From contig ML133504.1 in assembly GCA_003864495.1 (NCBI GenBank), positions 121,284-185,283 of the forward strand: DNA of 64,000 nucleotides. Reading direction: 5' to 3'. Below the pieces are notes generated by a model. It did no database searches. It saw only the letters and a program-made list of their open reading frames with translations, and was not told the DNA's origin. Numbering within the stretch: position 1 is the first letter of the stretch; every line of letters begins with the position of its first letter. Positions 46,601 to 54,500 of this stretch are shown here, piece by piece. This DNA comes from Nemopilema nomurai. Lineage: Eukaryota > Cnidaria > Scyphozoa > Rhizostomeae > Rhizostomatidae. The translations under genes were made by a program, and so were the position numbers.

Positions 46601-49600
46601 AGTTTTGCGAATCGATGTTGGATGAAAATTGGATGCGTGCGACCACTCCATGAAACACTTAACCAATTTCATTTTCTGGTCATGCGCATAGTTCCAGCTT
46701 GTTGTTTGGACGCCAAGTTGTTTCCAGTTCGTTTTCTAAAAACTATCAATGTTCCATTCTCATCATTTGTAACCTGCACGGTCCTTGATATGCAGCTCTA
46801 GAGCGATTGTTGTATCCATGCTTTTATCTTCTCATGAACCAGTATCTGGTTTTTCCCCTTTTCCACCCTTATATTCTGTCAGATCGATTCACTCTCGATT
46901 TCCGCGCCGTTTTACCAGCTGTGAACCGGTGATGTAAACATGTCGCGCGAAAACAGCAATTCAGTATACTTATAATCAAAGTGGTGTGTTAGACGCTGGA
47001 TGCGTTTGACCATGGCTAAAGCTCTCGTTAGGAAGTTAACACATGGCTGTATCGTAATGCATTAGTGCATGGCCTGGATTGATCTAGCGTGCCTGGATTG
47101 ATCTAGCGTGCCTGGATTGATCTAGCGTGCCTGGATTGATCTAGCGTGCCTGGATTGATCTAGCGTGCCTGGATTGATCTAGCGTGCCTGGATTGATCTA
47201 GCGTGCCTGGATTGATCTAGCGTGCCTGGATTGATCTAGCGTGCCTGGATTGATCTAGCGTGCCTGGATTGATCTAGCGTGCCTGGATTGATCTAGCGTG
47301 CCTGGATTGATCTAGCGTGCCTGGATTGATCTAGCGTGCCTGGATTGATCTAGCGTGCCTGGATTGATCTAGCGTGCCTGGATTGATCTAGCGTGCCTGG
47401 ATTGATCTAGCGTGCCTGGATTGATCTAGCGTGCCTGGATTGATCTAGCGTGCCTGGATTGATCTAGCGTGCCTGGATTGATCTAGCGTGGTGCATAAGA
47501 AGCATTTCATGTGTTTCCTGCTCTGCTAATCACCCTCTAGTGTTTTCCATCCGCAACTGGCTATTTATTCTGTCAGCTTTTGGTTATTTTCCGACGTTTG
47601 CATACTCTGAGGAGTGTCAGACGAAAAAAGTACTGTAAGTATGCAAAACTAGTTCCGCTTTTTCTAGCCATTGTGACATTTCATAATTATATACTTCTGT
47701 TGTCCCTAATAGTGCAGTTGTTTGTTTCATTATAGTTGGAGAAGAGGTGCTTTTTATGAATGAACCGGGTGTAGATGTTCCGTCAAACTGTTACATGAGT
47801 TGTCCCCGACCCAGTCACTCCAGGAATCCACTATTTGACTTTATGTAACGGTATTTAGATTTGCCTATAATTGCCCATTGCTTGTAAAGTCACTTTTTGC
47901 TCCAATATTGTATTTAAACTTTAAGTCATATTGTCACTGTCTTCTTTTAGATACCCAAGCTACGAGATGCAACAGCATCCGGTGAAGCTGCCAATGAATG
48001 AGTGAGTGCGTGTTAAATAGTACATTTTAAGGCGAAGCTTGTTAGTTGTGCACAGAAGTAGAGAAGAATGCATTTTGAAAGTACCAGTTTACATAAGGAT
48101 ATCTGAAACTTGACGCGGCCATCAGTTATGAAACACCCATCAGTTATGAAACGCCCAGACGGAGGGCTGGCGTATGCACGGCAACAGACGTTTGCCCGAC
48201 AACCTAACGTAAGCATTGCCTTAAATGGCTTGTAATGGCCAGTAGGGAGCGACAATGTACCCCCTTGCTAGTATAAGAGGTCTGGTTGTACCTATTACTT
48301 CGAGTAGTCTTTGAGCGAAGAGCAAGACAGGAATATCGTGGGACACGTAGCGAGAATGTAAACTCAGCAATAATGCAAACGGAAAAGAGGGTTATAAATA
48401 CGGACGAGAGCGAGGTTACCATAATGTTACGTGATATGCAGTCCTACTACACTGGTAGAGGAATGCCTGGTACTATTTCTAGCAAAGTTTCAGGACAACT
48501 ATAAGCTAATGAGACAATTTGTGCGTGTCGTTTATGAGCATCATCTGTTTGCATCTCTAGCAAGCATCGCCCGTTGGCCATTCCATTTGGCATATCTAAT
48601 GAGCATCATCGATTGGCTTCTCTAATGACCATCCACCATTGGCACATCTAATGACCATTTACAGTTTGTGCCGTCTATCAGCATCTTCTGTTTGCATCTC
48701 TAGTAAGCATCGCCCGTTGGCCTTTCCAATTGGCATATCTAATGAGCATCATCGATTGGCTTCTCTAATGACCATCCACCATTGGCACATCTAATGACCA
48801 TTTACAGATTGTGCCGTCTATCAGCATCATCTGTTTGCATCTCTAGTAAGCATCGCCCGTTGGCCTTTCCATTTGGCATATGTAATGAGCATCATCGATT
48901 GGCTTCTCTAATGACCATCCACCATTGGCACATCTAATGACCATTTACAGATTGTGCCGTCTATCAGCATCATCTGTTTGCATCTCTAGTAAGCATCGCC
49001 CGTTGGCCATTCCATTTGGCATATCTAATGAGCATCATCGATTGGCTTCTCTAATGACCATCCACCATTGGCACATCTAATGACCATTTACAGTTTGTGT
49101 CGTTTATGAGCATCATCTGTTTGCATCTCTAGCAAGCATCGCCCGTTGGCCATTCCATTTGGCATATCTAATGAGCATCATCGATTGGCTTCTCTAATGA
49201 CCATCCACCATTGGCACATCTAATGACCATTTACAGTTTGTGCCGTCTATCAGCATCATCTGTTTGCATCTCTAGTAAGCATCGCCCGTTGGCCATTCCA
49301 TTTGGCATATCTAATGAGCATCATCGATTGGCTTCTCTAATGACCATCCACCATTGGCACATCTAATGACCATTTACAGTTTGTGCCGTCTATCAGCATC
49401 ATCTGTTTGCATCTCTAGTCAATCTGTTTGCATCTCTAGCAACACCCTTACTGCCCACTGTCACAGGTTGCACTTGTACCTTGAATCTTAGCTTAGATGG
49501 TATGATAAGTGTTTAATGTTTGGCCTTATCTTTAATTCGTCTTTCTCTAAAAATGTCCAGTAAGCCGTAGCATAAACGCAAACAATTCAAGCACTAAGCA

Positions 49601-50344
49601 TTGTCAAAAGCGAGCTTAGTATATGCAGTTCATCATGTGTTTTCATCTAAGGACTAACAATATATTGCTTCTCTTTGGATAGGGGTAAAGTTGCAAGTGC
49701 CCCACCACTTTACCCTGAATAAGGTATTCTTGTAAGTAGCTTTCAGTAAACGTTAAAGCTACAGTACTGCTGCTTTTTGCCATTGCTATCCATTGCTTGC
49801 CAGCAAAGTTGCCAAGACTACACTCCTCTGTTATGGAGTTTCGAATTTGTTTCCCAAAGCACATTATGTCAATTTTAATGGGTGATTCAAGTTGAATATG
49901 GGCTTCAATAATTGGCCGAATATGAACACTAAATGCAGCAGTTTTCTGATATAACAAATGTTTCCAGTTTATGTTCCAGTGGAATAATTGCATTTTATAT
50001 AAACAGTAAATAACCGCTACAGGAACGATGTCTAACTGAGAAAATTAAAATAGAATGATTGATTGAAAGAAACTAATCAAAGTTGATCTACAGAGTAATG
50101 ATAAGTAACGACTCATTAAAAGTTTACCAGTTTTAGAAGTGTGTGTGTAATGAATTAAACTTTCGCAGTGACCTGTAATTTACTATGATTTTCTTTCTCT
50201 TGCCAATAGCTACGCGTCTACTCAATTCATATGATTGCTGTTTGATACAACCATCTATTTACTGGTAATTAATTGCTTTGTTTTCTATATTTCAGCTACG
50301 ATGATCACAGAGCCAATATTGCCCCTCCTCCATATTCCAGCTAG
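22318..50344 (+). CDS. PROM1-like: Prominin, five-span membrane glycoprotein (23 coding exons)
   Basis: Prominins are cholesterol-binding glycoproteins of plasma-membrane protrusions such as microvilli and cilia. The exons are listed separately; all 22 introns are GT-AG and the phases join into one frame of 869 codons plus stop, close to the 865 residues of human PROM1. The signal peptide is residues 1-24. Membrane segments lie at about 123-147, 175-198, 452-476, 503-525 and 801-823. The first cytoplasmic loop has the family's cysteine cluster (CFCCCRLCGKCGG, about 148-160). Large extracellular loops are about 199-450 and 526-800, with LPNVDNELSNIRNIMNAGF and SDAVIE matching the conserved LPPVDAEL region. 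The tail ends in APPPYSS. The prominin paralogue cannot be assigned. Introns carry many repeats and one nested antisense gene. Confidence 0.93.
22616..25004. other. Prominin intron 1
   Basis: I see no repeat family or gene in this 2.4-kb AT-rich intron. Open frames such as 23138-23371 and 24196-24444 on the plus strand have no recognisable homology and no proper splice sites. Confidence 0.6.
25005..25066 (+). CDS. PROM1-like: Prominin exon 2 (short linker before first membrane span)
   Basis: This 62-base exon follows a pyrimidine-rich acceptor (TTTGCTTTTGTAG) and ends at GAAG|GTACCA. It takes in phase 1 and gives phase 0, exactly what is needed between exons 1 and 3, and encodes GNIVFDKEIDALKSRKGK. 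It was found by that phase constraint, so transcript support is desirable. Confidence 0.72.
25120..25202. repeat. TGAT/TGAC tetranucleotide microsatellite
   Basis: About twenty TGAT and TGAC units lie in tandem, in mixed order, in prominin intron 2. Confidence 0.9.
26293..26742. mobile_element. Tc1/mariner-type MITE nested in the left arm
   Basis: A 450-bp element with inverted ends CACTACCGTTCAAAAAGTCTTG and CAAAGACTTTTGAATGGTAGTG is flanked by TA on both sides (26291-26292, 26743-26744). The right arm of the host element keeps the empty site, AACATATTTTCTC, with a single TA. These ends are typical of Tc1-like elements. No coding capacity is seen. Confidence 0.92.
27760..28417 (+). pseudogene. 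Degraded transposase-like gene in the 3.5-kb element
   Basis: In shifting frames the plus strand encodes GFSKFVAKIVHPSWPQKAHC, then VCTSHQNPKLLLDA-like residues, HRCAQCHG, SQFKNCKNFLNLCNNKEDF and NFVATSHGKSPYDGIG. From memory, the same ordered motifs (a THSVCVCTIHQN string, HRCEQC, SDG-SQYKN and FFATSHGK-DGIGG) occur in a large family of uncharacterised, transposon-borne proteins in cnidarians and arthropods. The middle of the protein is missing and several stops and frameshifts are present, so this copy is dead. No family name is asserted. Residues DG within SPYDGIG may be part of an acidic active site. Confidence 0.55.
29360..29568 (+). CDS. PROM1-like: Prominin exon 3 (first membrane span, cysteine-rich loop)
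   Basis: It encodes LYDFALPIVVCC, the hydrophobic span with LLMPLVG, the cysteine cluster and KCGGDM, all diagnostic of prominin, then the start of span 2. The donor is TTAT|GTAAGT. Confidence 0.95.
30008..30128 (+). CDS. PROM1-like: Prominin exon 4 (end of second span)
   Basis: It completes membrane span 2 (TGVLIMFVTNSNLKNQV) and enters the first extracellular loop. It starts after TCTCAATCAG, ends at AAAG|GTACAG, and runs from phase 2 to phase 0. Confidence 0.92.
30250..31338. mobile_element. Inverted-repeat element in intron 4
   Basis: The ends read CAATGCTGGGAAT (left) and ATTCCCAGCATTG (right). Both subterminal regions are rich in GTGCGAT and GCACGCC motifs, and a 12-bp palindrome, GTGCGATCGCAC, lies near 31312. 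No transposase homology is visible and no target duplication is clear. It fills most of prominin intron 4. Confidence 0.65.
31467..31632 (+). CDS. PROM1-like: Prominin exon 5 (extracellular loop 1)
   Basis: It encodes EMKEITINKTDCLYHG through LTAVKSASE. The acceptor is TGTTTTTTAG, the donor GAGA|GTAAGT, and the phase runs 0 to 1. Confidence 0.88.
31675..32270. mobile_element. Inverted-repeat element in intron 5
   Basis: This 596-bp element has ends CAGTCTTTGTAATAT and ATATTACAAAGACTG. Inside each end are GGCGTGCGAT or ATCGCACGCC motifs shared with the element at 30250-31338, so the two may be related. No coding homology. Confidence 0.65.
32586..32998. repeat. G-run clusters in intron 5
   Basis: Runs of 4-9 guanines are clustered at 32590-32620 and at 32888-32990, where AAAAGGGGGCTTAAAAG-like units repeat four to five times. 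Transcribed in the sense direction these could form G-quadruplexes. Function is unknown. Confidence 0.6.
33363..33637 (+). CDS. PROM1-like: Prominin exon 6 (extracellular loop 1 core)
   Basis: This is a helix-rich segment with DCTHSRLHC and LPNVDNELSNIRNIMNAGF, the best conserved part of the loop. The acceptor is TTCTGTTTCAG and the donor GAG|GTACAC. The phase runs 1 to 0. Confidence 0.92.
33799..33862 (+). CDS. PROM1-like: Prominin exon 7
   Basis: It encodes AEAVFNDIPSTVVAKANSTL, matching the conserved NDIP motif of prominins. Phase 0 to 1, donor AAAG|GTGAGT. Confidence 0.9.
34204..34277 (+). CDS. PROM1-like: Prominin exon 8
   Basis: It encodes DVRKLAADAKSNIVNSTDS and the residues up to EID. 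The acceptor is TGTTGTTTTAG, the donor GAT|GTGAGT, and the phase runs 1 to 0. Confidence 0.9.
34572..34651 (+). CDS. PROM1-like: Prominin exon 9
   Basis: It encodes KILNDRATYDKLKKDHIQKY, the stretch just before membrane span 3. Phase 0 to 2, donor ACAG|GTACGC. Confidence 0.9.
34871..35023 (+). CDS. PROM1-like: Prominin exon 10 (third membrane span)
   Basis: It encodes YYGFVGLSALFALILVLLAL and then LTCGICGYSR, the family's LLCGVCGYDR-like motif after span 3, ending in HHGGNFIM. Phase 2 to 2. Confidence 0.95.
35024..35943. other. Prominin intron 10
   Basis: I see no repeat or gene in this 920-base AT-rich intron. Confidence 0.6.
35944..36067 (+). CDS. PROM1-like: Prominin exon 11 (fourth membrane span)
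   Basis: It encodes SVGFIFLFSFIFFLVTAICF followed by FVGENLHIVCREL, equivalent to the conserved GxNxxxxxC region after span 4. Phase 2 to 0, donor AAG|GTAAAT. Confidence 0.93.
36558..36616 (+). CDS. PROM1-like: Prominin exon 12
   Basis: It encodes FAQKQLQYNGTQFVFEDIL. The acceptor is CATTTTCCAG, the donor CAA|GTAAGC, and the phase runs 0 to 2. Confidence 0.88.
36962..37046 (+). CDS. PROM1-like: Prominin exon 13
   Basis: It encodes KCRNKEAIYHAIEGKK and DLEDKLNFTK, matching the conserved DCKKN region of extracellular loop 2. Phase 2 to 0. An inverted-repeat element starts only 27 bases after its donor. Confidence 0.9.
37074..38101. mobile_element. Fold-back element in intron 13
   Basis: Left arm 37074-37470 and right arm 37708-38101 are inverted copies of each other over about 390 bases, with ends near GGGTCATTCCATGCCAA and TTGGCATGGAATGATCCC. 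The 240-base centre has no coding homology. The structure is that of a fold-back MITE. It starts 27 bases downstream of prominin exon 13, so a transcript would carry a long hairpin beside the splice donor. Confidence 0.85.
38330..40937. repeat. 23-bp minisatellite, about 2.6 kb
   Basis: The array is made of 23-bp monomers of two main kinds, GGGTACAGTAGTGTGATTTG (plus TTT) and GGGTACAGTAGTATGTTTTC (plus TTT), with GGATACAG and GTGTAAAG variants. They alternate irregularly and form longer repeated blocks. It lies in prominin intron 13. Long minus-strand open frames across it (38284-39057, 39774-40205, 40349-40969) only reflect that the monomer has no stop codon in any frame on that strand. Confidence 0.95.
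41139..41282 (+). CDS. PROM1-like: Prominin exon 14
   Basis: It encodes IVNIDETLNKLNFNLSDQTV through FPKFFDE, in phase 0 on both sides, after the 4.1-kb intron that holds the 23-bp minisatellite. The donor is GAG|GTAAGT. Confidence 0.88.
41634..41732 (+). CDS. PROM1-like: Prominin exon 15
   Basis: It encodes LKKNIVKADLTALSKNLTSL and the residues up to HVNAS. The acceptor is TTTATTTCCAG. Phase 0 on both sides. Confidence 0.88.
42442..42525 (+). CDS. PROM1-like: Prominin exon 16
   Basis: It encodes KIASDLITVAGNLTSIKNNT through GLKA. The donor is GCA|GTAAGT. Phase 0 on both sides. Confidence 0.85.
43119..43172 (+). CDS. PROM1-like: Prominin exon 17
   Basis: An 18-codon exon encoding IELENNVNSLKIKASNLS. 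The acceptor is TTTCTTTTAG and the donor TCG|GTAAGC. Phase 0 on both sides. Confidence 0.85.
43593..43673 (+). CDS. PROM1-like: Prominin exon 18
   Basis: It encodes TVAEDILNKMKSADNYIKNS up to DVTS. The acceptor is CTCATCTTCAG and the donor AGC|GTAAGT. Phase 0 on both sides. Confidence 0.87.
43865..43933 (+). CDS. PROM1-like: Prominin exon 19
   Basis: It encodes LIKKYTKRVLAWPEQFVTHI through NE, which resembles the ETKKYGRTIIGYFEHYL stretch of vertebrate prominin. Phase 0 on both sides. Confidence 0.88.
43961..44093. repeat. 17-bp minisatellite, TACCACCCATTACCCCC
   Basis: About eight imperfect copies of a pyrimidine-rich 17-bp unit lie in the 237-base prominin intron 19, beginning 28 bases after the donor of exon 19. 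Confidence 0.9.
44171..44263 (+). CDS. PROM1-like: Prominin exon 20
   Basis: It encodes LQTNIARCTPLANIFDGVLN and then THFCHGIVGNI, with the two conserved cysteines found before the last membrane span. The donor is ATC|GTGAGT. Phase 0 on both sides. Confidence 0.92.
44699..44814 (+). CDS. PROM1-like: Prominin exon 21 (fifth membrane span)
   Basis: It encodes NGFWIAMGWCLFFFLFAIIF followed by GVKLAKFLRIM, matching the last span and its VKLAKYYRRM-type cytoplasmic start. Phase 0 to 2, donor TCC|GTAAGT. Confidence 0.95.
45664..46107 (-). CDS. Myosin essential light chain-like EF-hand protein, intronless
   Basis: An uninterrupted minus-strand frame encodes a calmodulin-fold protein. From Met at 46107 it is 147 residues, the usual length of calmodulin and essential light chains. 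Helix-loop-helix 1 has LLDCFSLFDRKGD and a degenerate loop (residues 19-30, ending in R instead of E). Loop 3 (93-104, DRDQTGLVSSAE) keeps D, D, T, G and E and could bind calcium. Loop 4 is degenerate. VLRACGLSPTAER, GYEDIMEALRTLD, VGDKMTEKQ and GTVNYQQLVQMVM line up with essential light chains, more so than with calmodulin. The same frame stays open to a Met at 46257, adding 50 residues without homology. It sits antisense inside prominin intron 21 with no introns of its own, which suggests a retrocopy. Confidence 0.82.
   Translation of the reverse strand: MANDEVLKGDLLDCFSLFDRKGDMKVESTRICDVLRACGLSPTAERTNNMLQELGLTEQRVEFESFYKIYLEMVSSQPFVGYEDIMEALRTLDRDQTGLVSSAELRQVLMNVGDKMTEKQLNVVLDIHEKGSGTVNYQQLVQMVMKE
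46108..47070. other. Intron 21 between the light-chain gene and the 19-bp array
   Basis: The first 150 bases may be a 5' extension of the light-chain-like frame. The remainder should hold the promoter of that minus-strand gene. I see no further gene or clear promoter motif. Confidence 0.45.
47071..47490. repeat. 19-bp tandem array, about 22 nearly perfect copies
   Basis: The unit TGCCTGGATTGATCTAGCG repeats about 22 times with almost no variation; only the first copy differs, starting GGCCTGG. It lies in prominin intron 21. Such uniformity points to very recent expansion, and copy number is probably polymorphic. Confidence 0.97.
47951..48001 (+). CDS. PROM1-like: Prominin exon 22 (cytoplasmic tail)
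   Basis: A short exon encoding YPSYEMQQHPVKLPMN, with acceptor CTTCTTTTAG and donor GA|GTGAGT. Phase 2 to 2. The tail is poorly conserved in the family, so support is mainly splice sites and phase. Confidence 0.8.
   Translation: MPKLRDATASGEAANE
48518..49441. repeat. 143-bp satellite array, six units, built of 26-bp subunits
   Basis: The string CTGTTTGCATCTC recurs at 48544, 48688, 48831, 48974, 49117, 49260 and 49403, giving periods of 144 and then five times 143. Each unit contains five related 26-bp subunits starting TTGGCA, TTGGCT, TTGGCA, TTTGTG and TTTGCA plus a 13-bp half unit (TTGGCCATTCCAT). It lies in prominin intron 22. Confidence 0.95.
49442..50295. other. Remainder of prominin intron 22
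   Basis: An open frame on the minus strand at 49643-49993 has no recognisable homology. I see nothing else. Confidence 0.5.
50296..50344 (+). CDS. PROM1-like: Prominin exon 23 (C-terminus with PPPY, stop)
   Basis: It encodes DYDDHRANIAPPPYSS and a TAG stop at 50342-50344, after acceptor TATATTTCAG. The phase fits exon 22. PPPY is a class I WW-domain ligand motif. Confidence 0.82.
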
Positions 50345-51510
50345 TGGAAGGCAGTAGCGTTGCACTGGACAAGAGCGAAAGTTTCTGAATCTGTTTTGTT
50401 TAAGGAAACCTCGAGTTGCTTATGTTTTGTTCACTGTAAATACGGTTGGATATTTGCTGAAGTTTAATTTGCAGCTTCAAGAGCCGTTATTCTGCTTTGA
50501 ATGTAACTTAGAGTCAAACAGTTGTATGTGTTAGTTTAACTTGGGAACCCTTTCGACGATAAAGATCCCTGCATATACTGCATGAAAGGAAACTTGTTCT
50601 AGCAAAAACCCAGATACTTGTCTTGGCATGCGGGCCGGTCCTTCTGTTAGGGGACTGTGTTGTGTAAGACGTTGCCATTTCGAGTGTGATTCCTAGAAGC
50701 CATAGTGACCACGTCTACAGCGAGTTCTATTCCTTAACAACCTCCTTATGGGATAGAGAAGCAGGAAATGAACAGTTTCCCGGCTTTATCGTAATTTTTT
50801 GCAATCGCACAGAGGAAACCCTCATACCTTCACTAGTTTTAAAACCCGAGAGTAGAGGTAGAATGGATCTTAACTGTTTTGGCCCACATTTGTTTTCATT
50901 CAAGTATTTGCAGAGTTTCACATTACTTCTTGTAAGGACAGTGGGCCGGTCTTTGTAATTGAAACGTGTAGTTTGACATTTTGTGATTAAATCACAGAGC
51001 GATTTCCTATCTCTATTAATAATTTGAGTTAATCGGTTCCAGGAAACTTTAGAATCCTTTTTCATTGCTAGCTTTACTTTGACCTTTATGACATTTGTGA
51101 AGTCATTCTCGTGTGGACTACAAAGTCACAGAAGCACTGCAAGACAACATATAATTTCTATATTATTTCTATGTACATTTTTACCTGCAAGGTTTGAAGG
51201 TTTATCTCGCTCAAATCCAATGGCTCTTTCTTATTTTAGTTCAACAAGATGGAAATATTTCTTGATGGAAATATAACAAGATGACATAGCACGTTTAATG
51301 AAATTGTTTCCACTTTCTGAGGTTTTCTTCACTATGTTTATTTATTGGTTCCTTTATTCTAAAAAAAGCATCAAGTCCCTAGCTATCCACCATGACTTCA
51401 AGAACACCCCTTACTCTCCAAATCCTGGTTCCCATGAAATAAAGGTGTTTACTAACTTTTCTCGGTCATGTAGCCCTAACCCTGAATGTTTTTTTCCAAA
51501 TTCCAATAAA
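50345..51510 (+). promoter_or_regulatory. Probable prominin 3' untranslated region
   Basis: After the stop codon no further plus-strand coding homology appears. AATAAA hexamers at 51438-51443 and 51505-51510 are candidate polyadenylation signals, which would give a 3' untranslated region of about 1.1 kb. A 112-codon minus-strand open frame at 50727-51065 has no homology I recognise. Confidence 0.4.
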
Positions 51511-54500
51511 CATCATCTCAAAACGTAAACATTTTGTCCCTTTAGTTTTGGTGACGCAATGACTGTTCAATGCAGTGGTGTAGATAGGGACTTCTGGTCG
51601 TGGGGCGAACATCTGCCGAATCCTGGCCAATCAATACCTTCATTAGCAAATGGCTATTGATTTTCAGTCTCGTATTCGGAATAATTTTTAATGTCTTTAG
51701 CATAAAAACCAAAGTTAAAAAGAGAGTCGCTTTTTGTCCGTTCCCGTTTGAACGCTTTATAGTTTAGCATCAGATCTCGTGTTAACGCTTGTGTCGTATC
51801 CATAACGTAACTTCTGGATCCGTTCCTTTTCTCTCGTATAAACGGGGCCTCAGATAGAGCTACCCCAAAACCAGTGGTCTATATAATTTGAGGATCGTTG
51901 TTTTAGCAGAGTGTCTATAAAAAGAAAAGTATATCCAGAGTAGCATGCTATGGTGGTGGTGAAATGCAATTTTTAACAAAAAACACTAATTTTCCCGTAA
52001 CGCTGTAAATGTTTGTTCGAAAAAATCGGACAAATTAGAGTGCTGAATTGAAAACACCGGTGTGGTCAATAAAACCACAACAATAATGAAAGGAAGAATG
52101 TGCAGGTAAGCTCCTGTGGCAGTGATAATCTTGTGCTTGAACAAAATTGCCATTAAAAATGCTTGCGGGTGCATTGTTCCAGGCGAACTCTGGTCCAAGT
52201 ATTACATAGGCAACCCTCGTTCCCCGCACGTAAATCTGTTATCAAAAATACCTGTAACTGGGCAATTTCAAAACTTTACACACAAAGGTTGCTACCCATA
52301 GAATGATACTCGTTGCTGCCATCTACCAAAAGTTTCACAGAGAAGAGACCACAGTAAATATTCGCAAGGAAAGGACCACAGCTTCAAATTTATCCATAAA
52401 TTTCTATATCAACACGTCGATCTACACCTAGATAGCAGAATAAGTTATCTCGAAACAAAGTATACGATTAACTGAATAAGTATGACAACGGTAATGGCTA
52501 CTACCGATTTGGGAGCACAGCTGGCTCGTGGTAATAATGTCATTGGAATGCCAGGGCTCGCAGTTTGTTTCTTTTCTACCACGGTCTCACTCTATTTCCA
52601 TTGGTTCCACTTGTCTAATTCCGTGCAGTGGGTAAGCCCAGCAGAAAGTAGTGCATTTTACAAATGCCCAAATTTGAGACACATTTTCGCAAGAAATTCG
52701 GATGACGTTCAGTCACTGGTACTGTGCTGGTAATAATATAGGCCACATCAAATCAACAAGTAGTTTTTACTTGGGCACTGAAACCAATAATATTTACGCT
52801 TATAATTTAAGTTACAGAACAAATGATGATCAATGTTAAAATAACGTTTCGATACAAAATAAATAAGCTAACATAAAACGTCTTAAGTGACTATGCTTTT
52901 GTAAGTATGCGTTTACAGGCAGGACGGGTTAACATATATAAGAAGCGTACGCTTAACAATCTATACCATATAAGCTACGAAAAAACTCGATCAAAATACA
53001 AACTAAACTAACTAATAAATTCCTAGAACAGCATTTTGACATATGCCAGCTGGCAGACAATAGAAATGACCAGTGTAACAACTGCAGCTTTGCCCTTGCA
53101 TCAAGCTTGTTACGCATGGTGCCTAAATGCACAAATTAGGCGAATATGCATCTACAAGAATGCTTCAAGTTTCTCTGGATACAAAAAAACTTGATAAAAA
53201 ACTAGCGAACTCCAGCTGTACTTCATGTAGGTTGAACGATTTATGTTACGTTTGACTTGGTGTTTTAAACAGCCAAAAAACCTGGTCCAGTATTTGAAGC
53301 AACAGTAACAAAACAGTGAAGGGGCTTTTTCCTTATAACACTAATAAGTTCTCACTCGAGGGCACAAGACTTCCTCGACGTGTGCATTTACCTATATGAT
53401 CCTGGCAGTAATCGGCATATGTTAGTTTGAAGTGATTCCTCAAATCCTTTTAAAGTAATCAGATTTATCTGCGTTTTTTTCTAAAAAAGCTAAATTAGTG
53501 TCAACCCTCATAGTTTCTCAGAACTGAATCCAAAGACATAAACTTGTATGGTTTGCATTGATTTTTCAACAGAAGAAGCAACTTGAAGCAACCTGCAATG
53601 AAAGAGCAAAACTCGTAAAAGCAACAACATTTGCAACTGTTAAATTGCAACCAAGTGATGCGGGTTGAAATAACATGCTTAAGACTATTTGAGAGAATTC
53701 AAAACACAGGTAAAATGCTTTGCCAATTATTGAAAATCAAAAAATGAATGAAAACTGTTCAGCCATGTAGCACCTCCAATCACTGCAACATGTAGGGGGA
53801 ATTGCAAAAATTAATGATGCAGTGAATGAGAGTTTTTGTAAACCCTTAAAGGCATAAATTCATTGCCATAAATTCTTATAAACTTATGAAAAGCCACAGT
53901 CTGATTAAAATTTACTTTACCAAAACAACTGCATGTTACAAGATTGAATGTATTTCAATGTGCCACCTAGTGATTTCAGGACTATAAATTGGCCAAACAT
54001 TTATGTTTTTTAAAATATGTTTGCTTCCAAAGTAAGAAGCCAAATTGGAGGTCCAAGTTTACTTAAACAATCCCATTCTTTGAAAATCAATAATTAGTGA
54101 TGGCAATGTAAATTTGGCCAATAATTGCTAAAATGGCACCAAAAGGGAATTCTTCAATTTAATTTAATTAACTGTTTGTTGTACAAACACTGATATCTAA
54201 GAACAATAAGTAATGAGAGATAGAATAAACATTCAAACATTGAGAGACTTACAACATTAAAACAATCACAGGTGATTTCAAATTCTAGGAACTGTCCCTT
54301 AAAAGATTAACACCGTTTACTCAAACAATGATTCAGACCTATTTGGGAAATGCAATGATTTGCAGGGCTCAACCTTAAATATCAAAGCTGAAACTTGCAA
54401 ATCTCCTCTGAGAAGATTAACTTTGTTTTAGACCAAGGTCTAGTCACTTTATGCTGGCCTAACCAAGTCTTAGATAGATTTCAAAGCAAATCTTGTGGAT

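Noticed and set aside
50727..51065. 112-residue minus-strand open frame after prominin
   Set aside because: No motif is recognised, and it overlaps the probable 3' untranslated region; it is kept only as a note.
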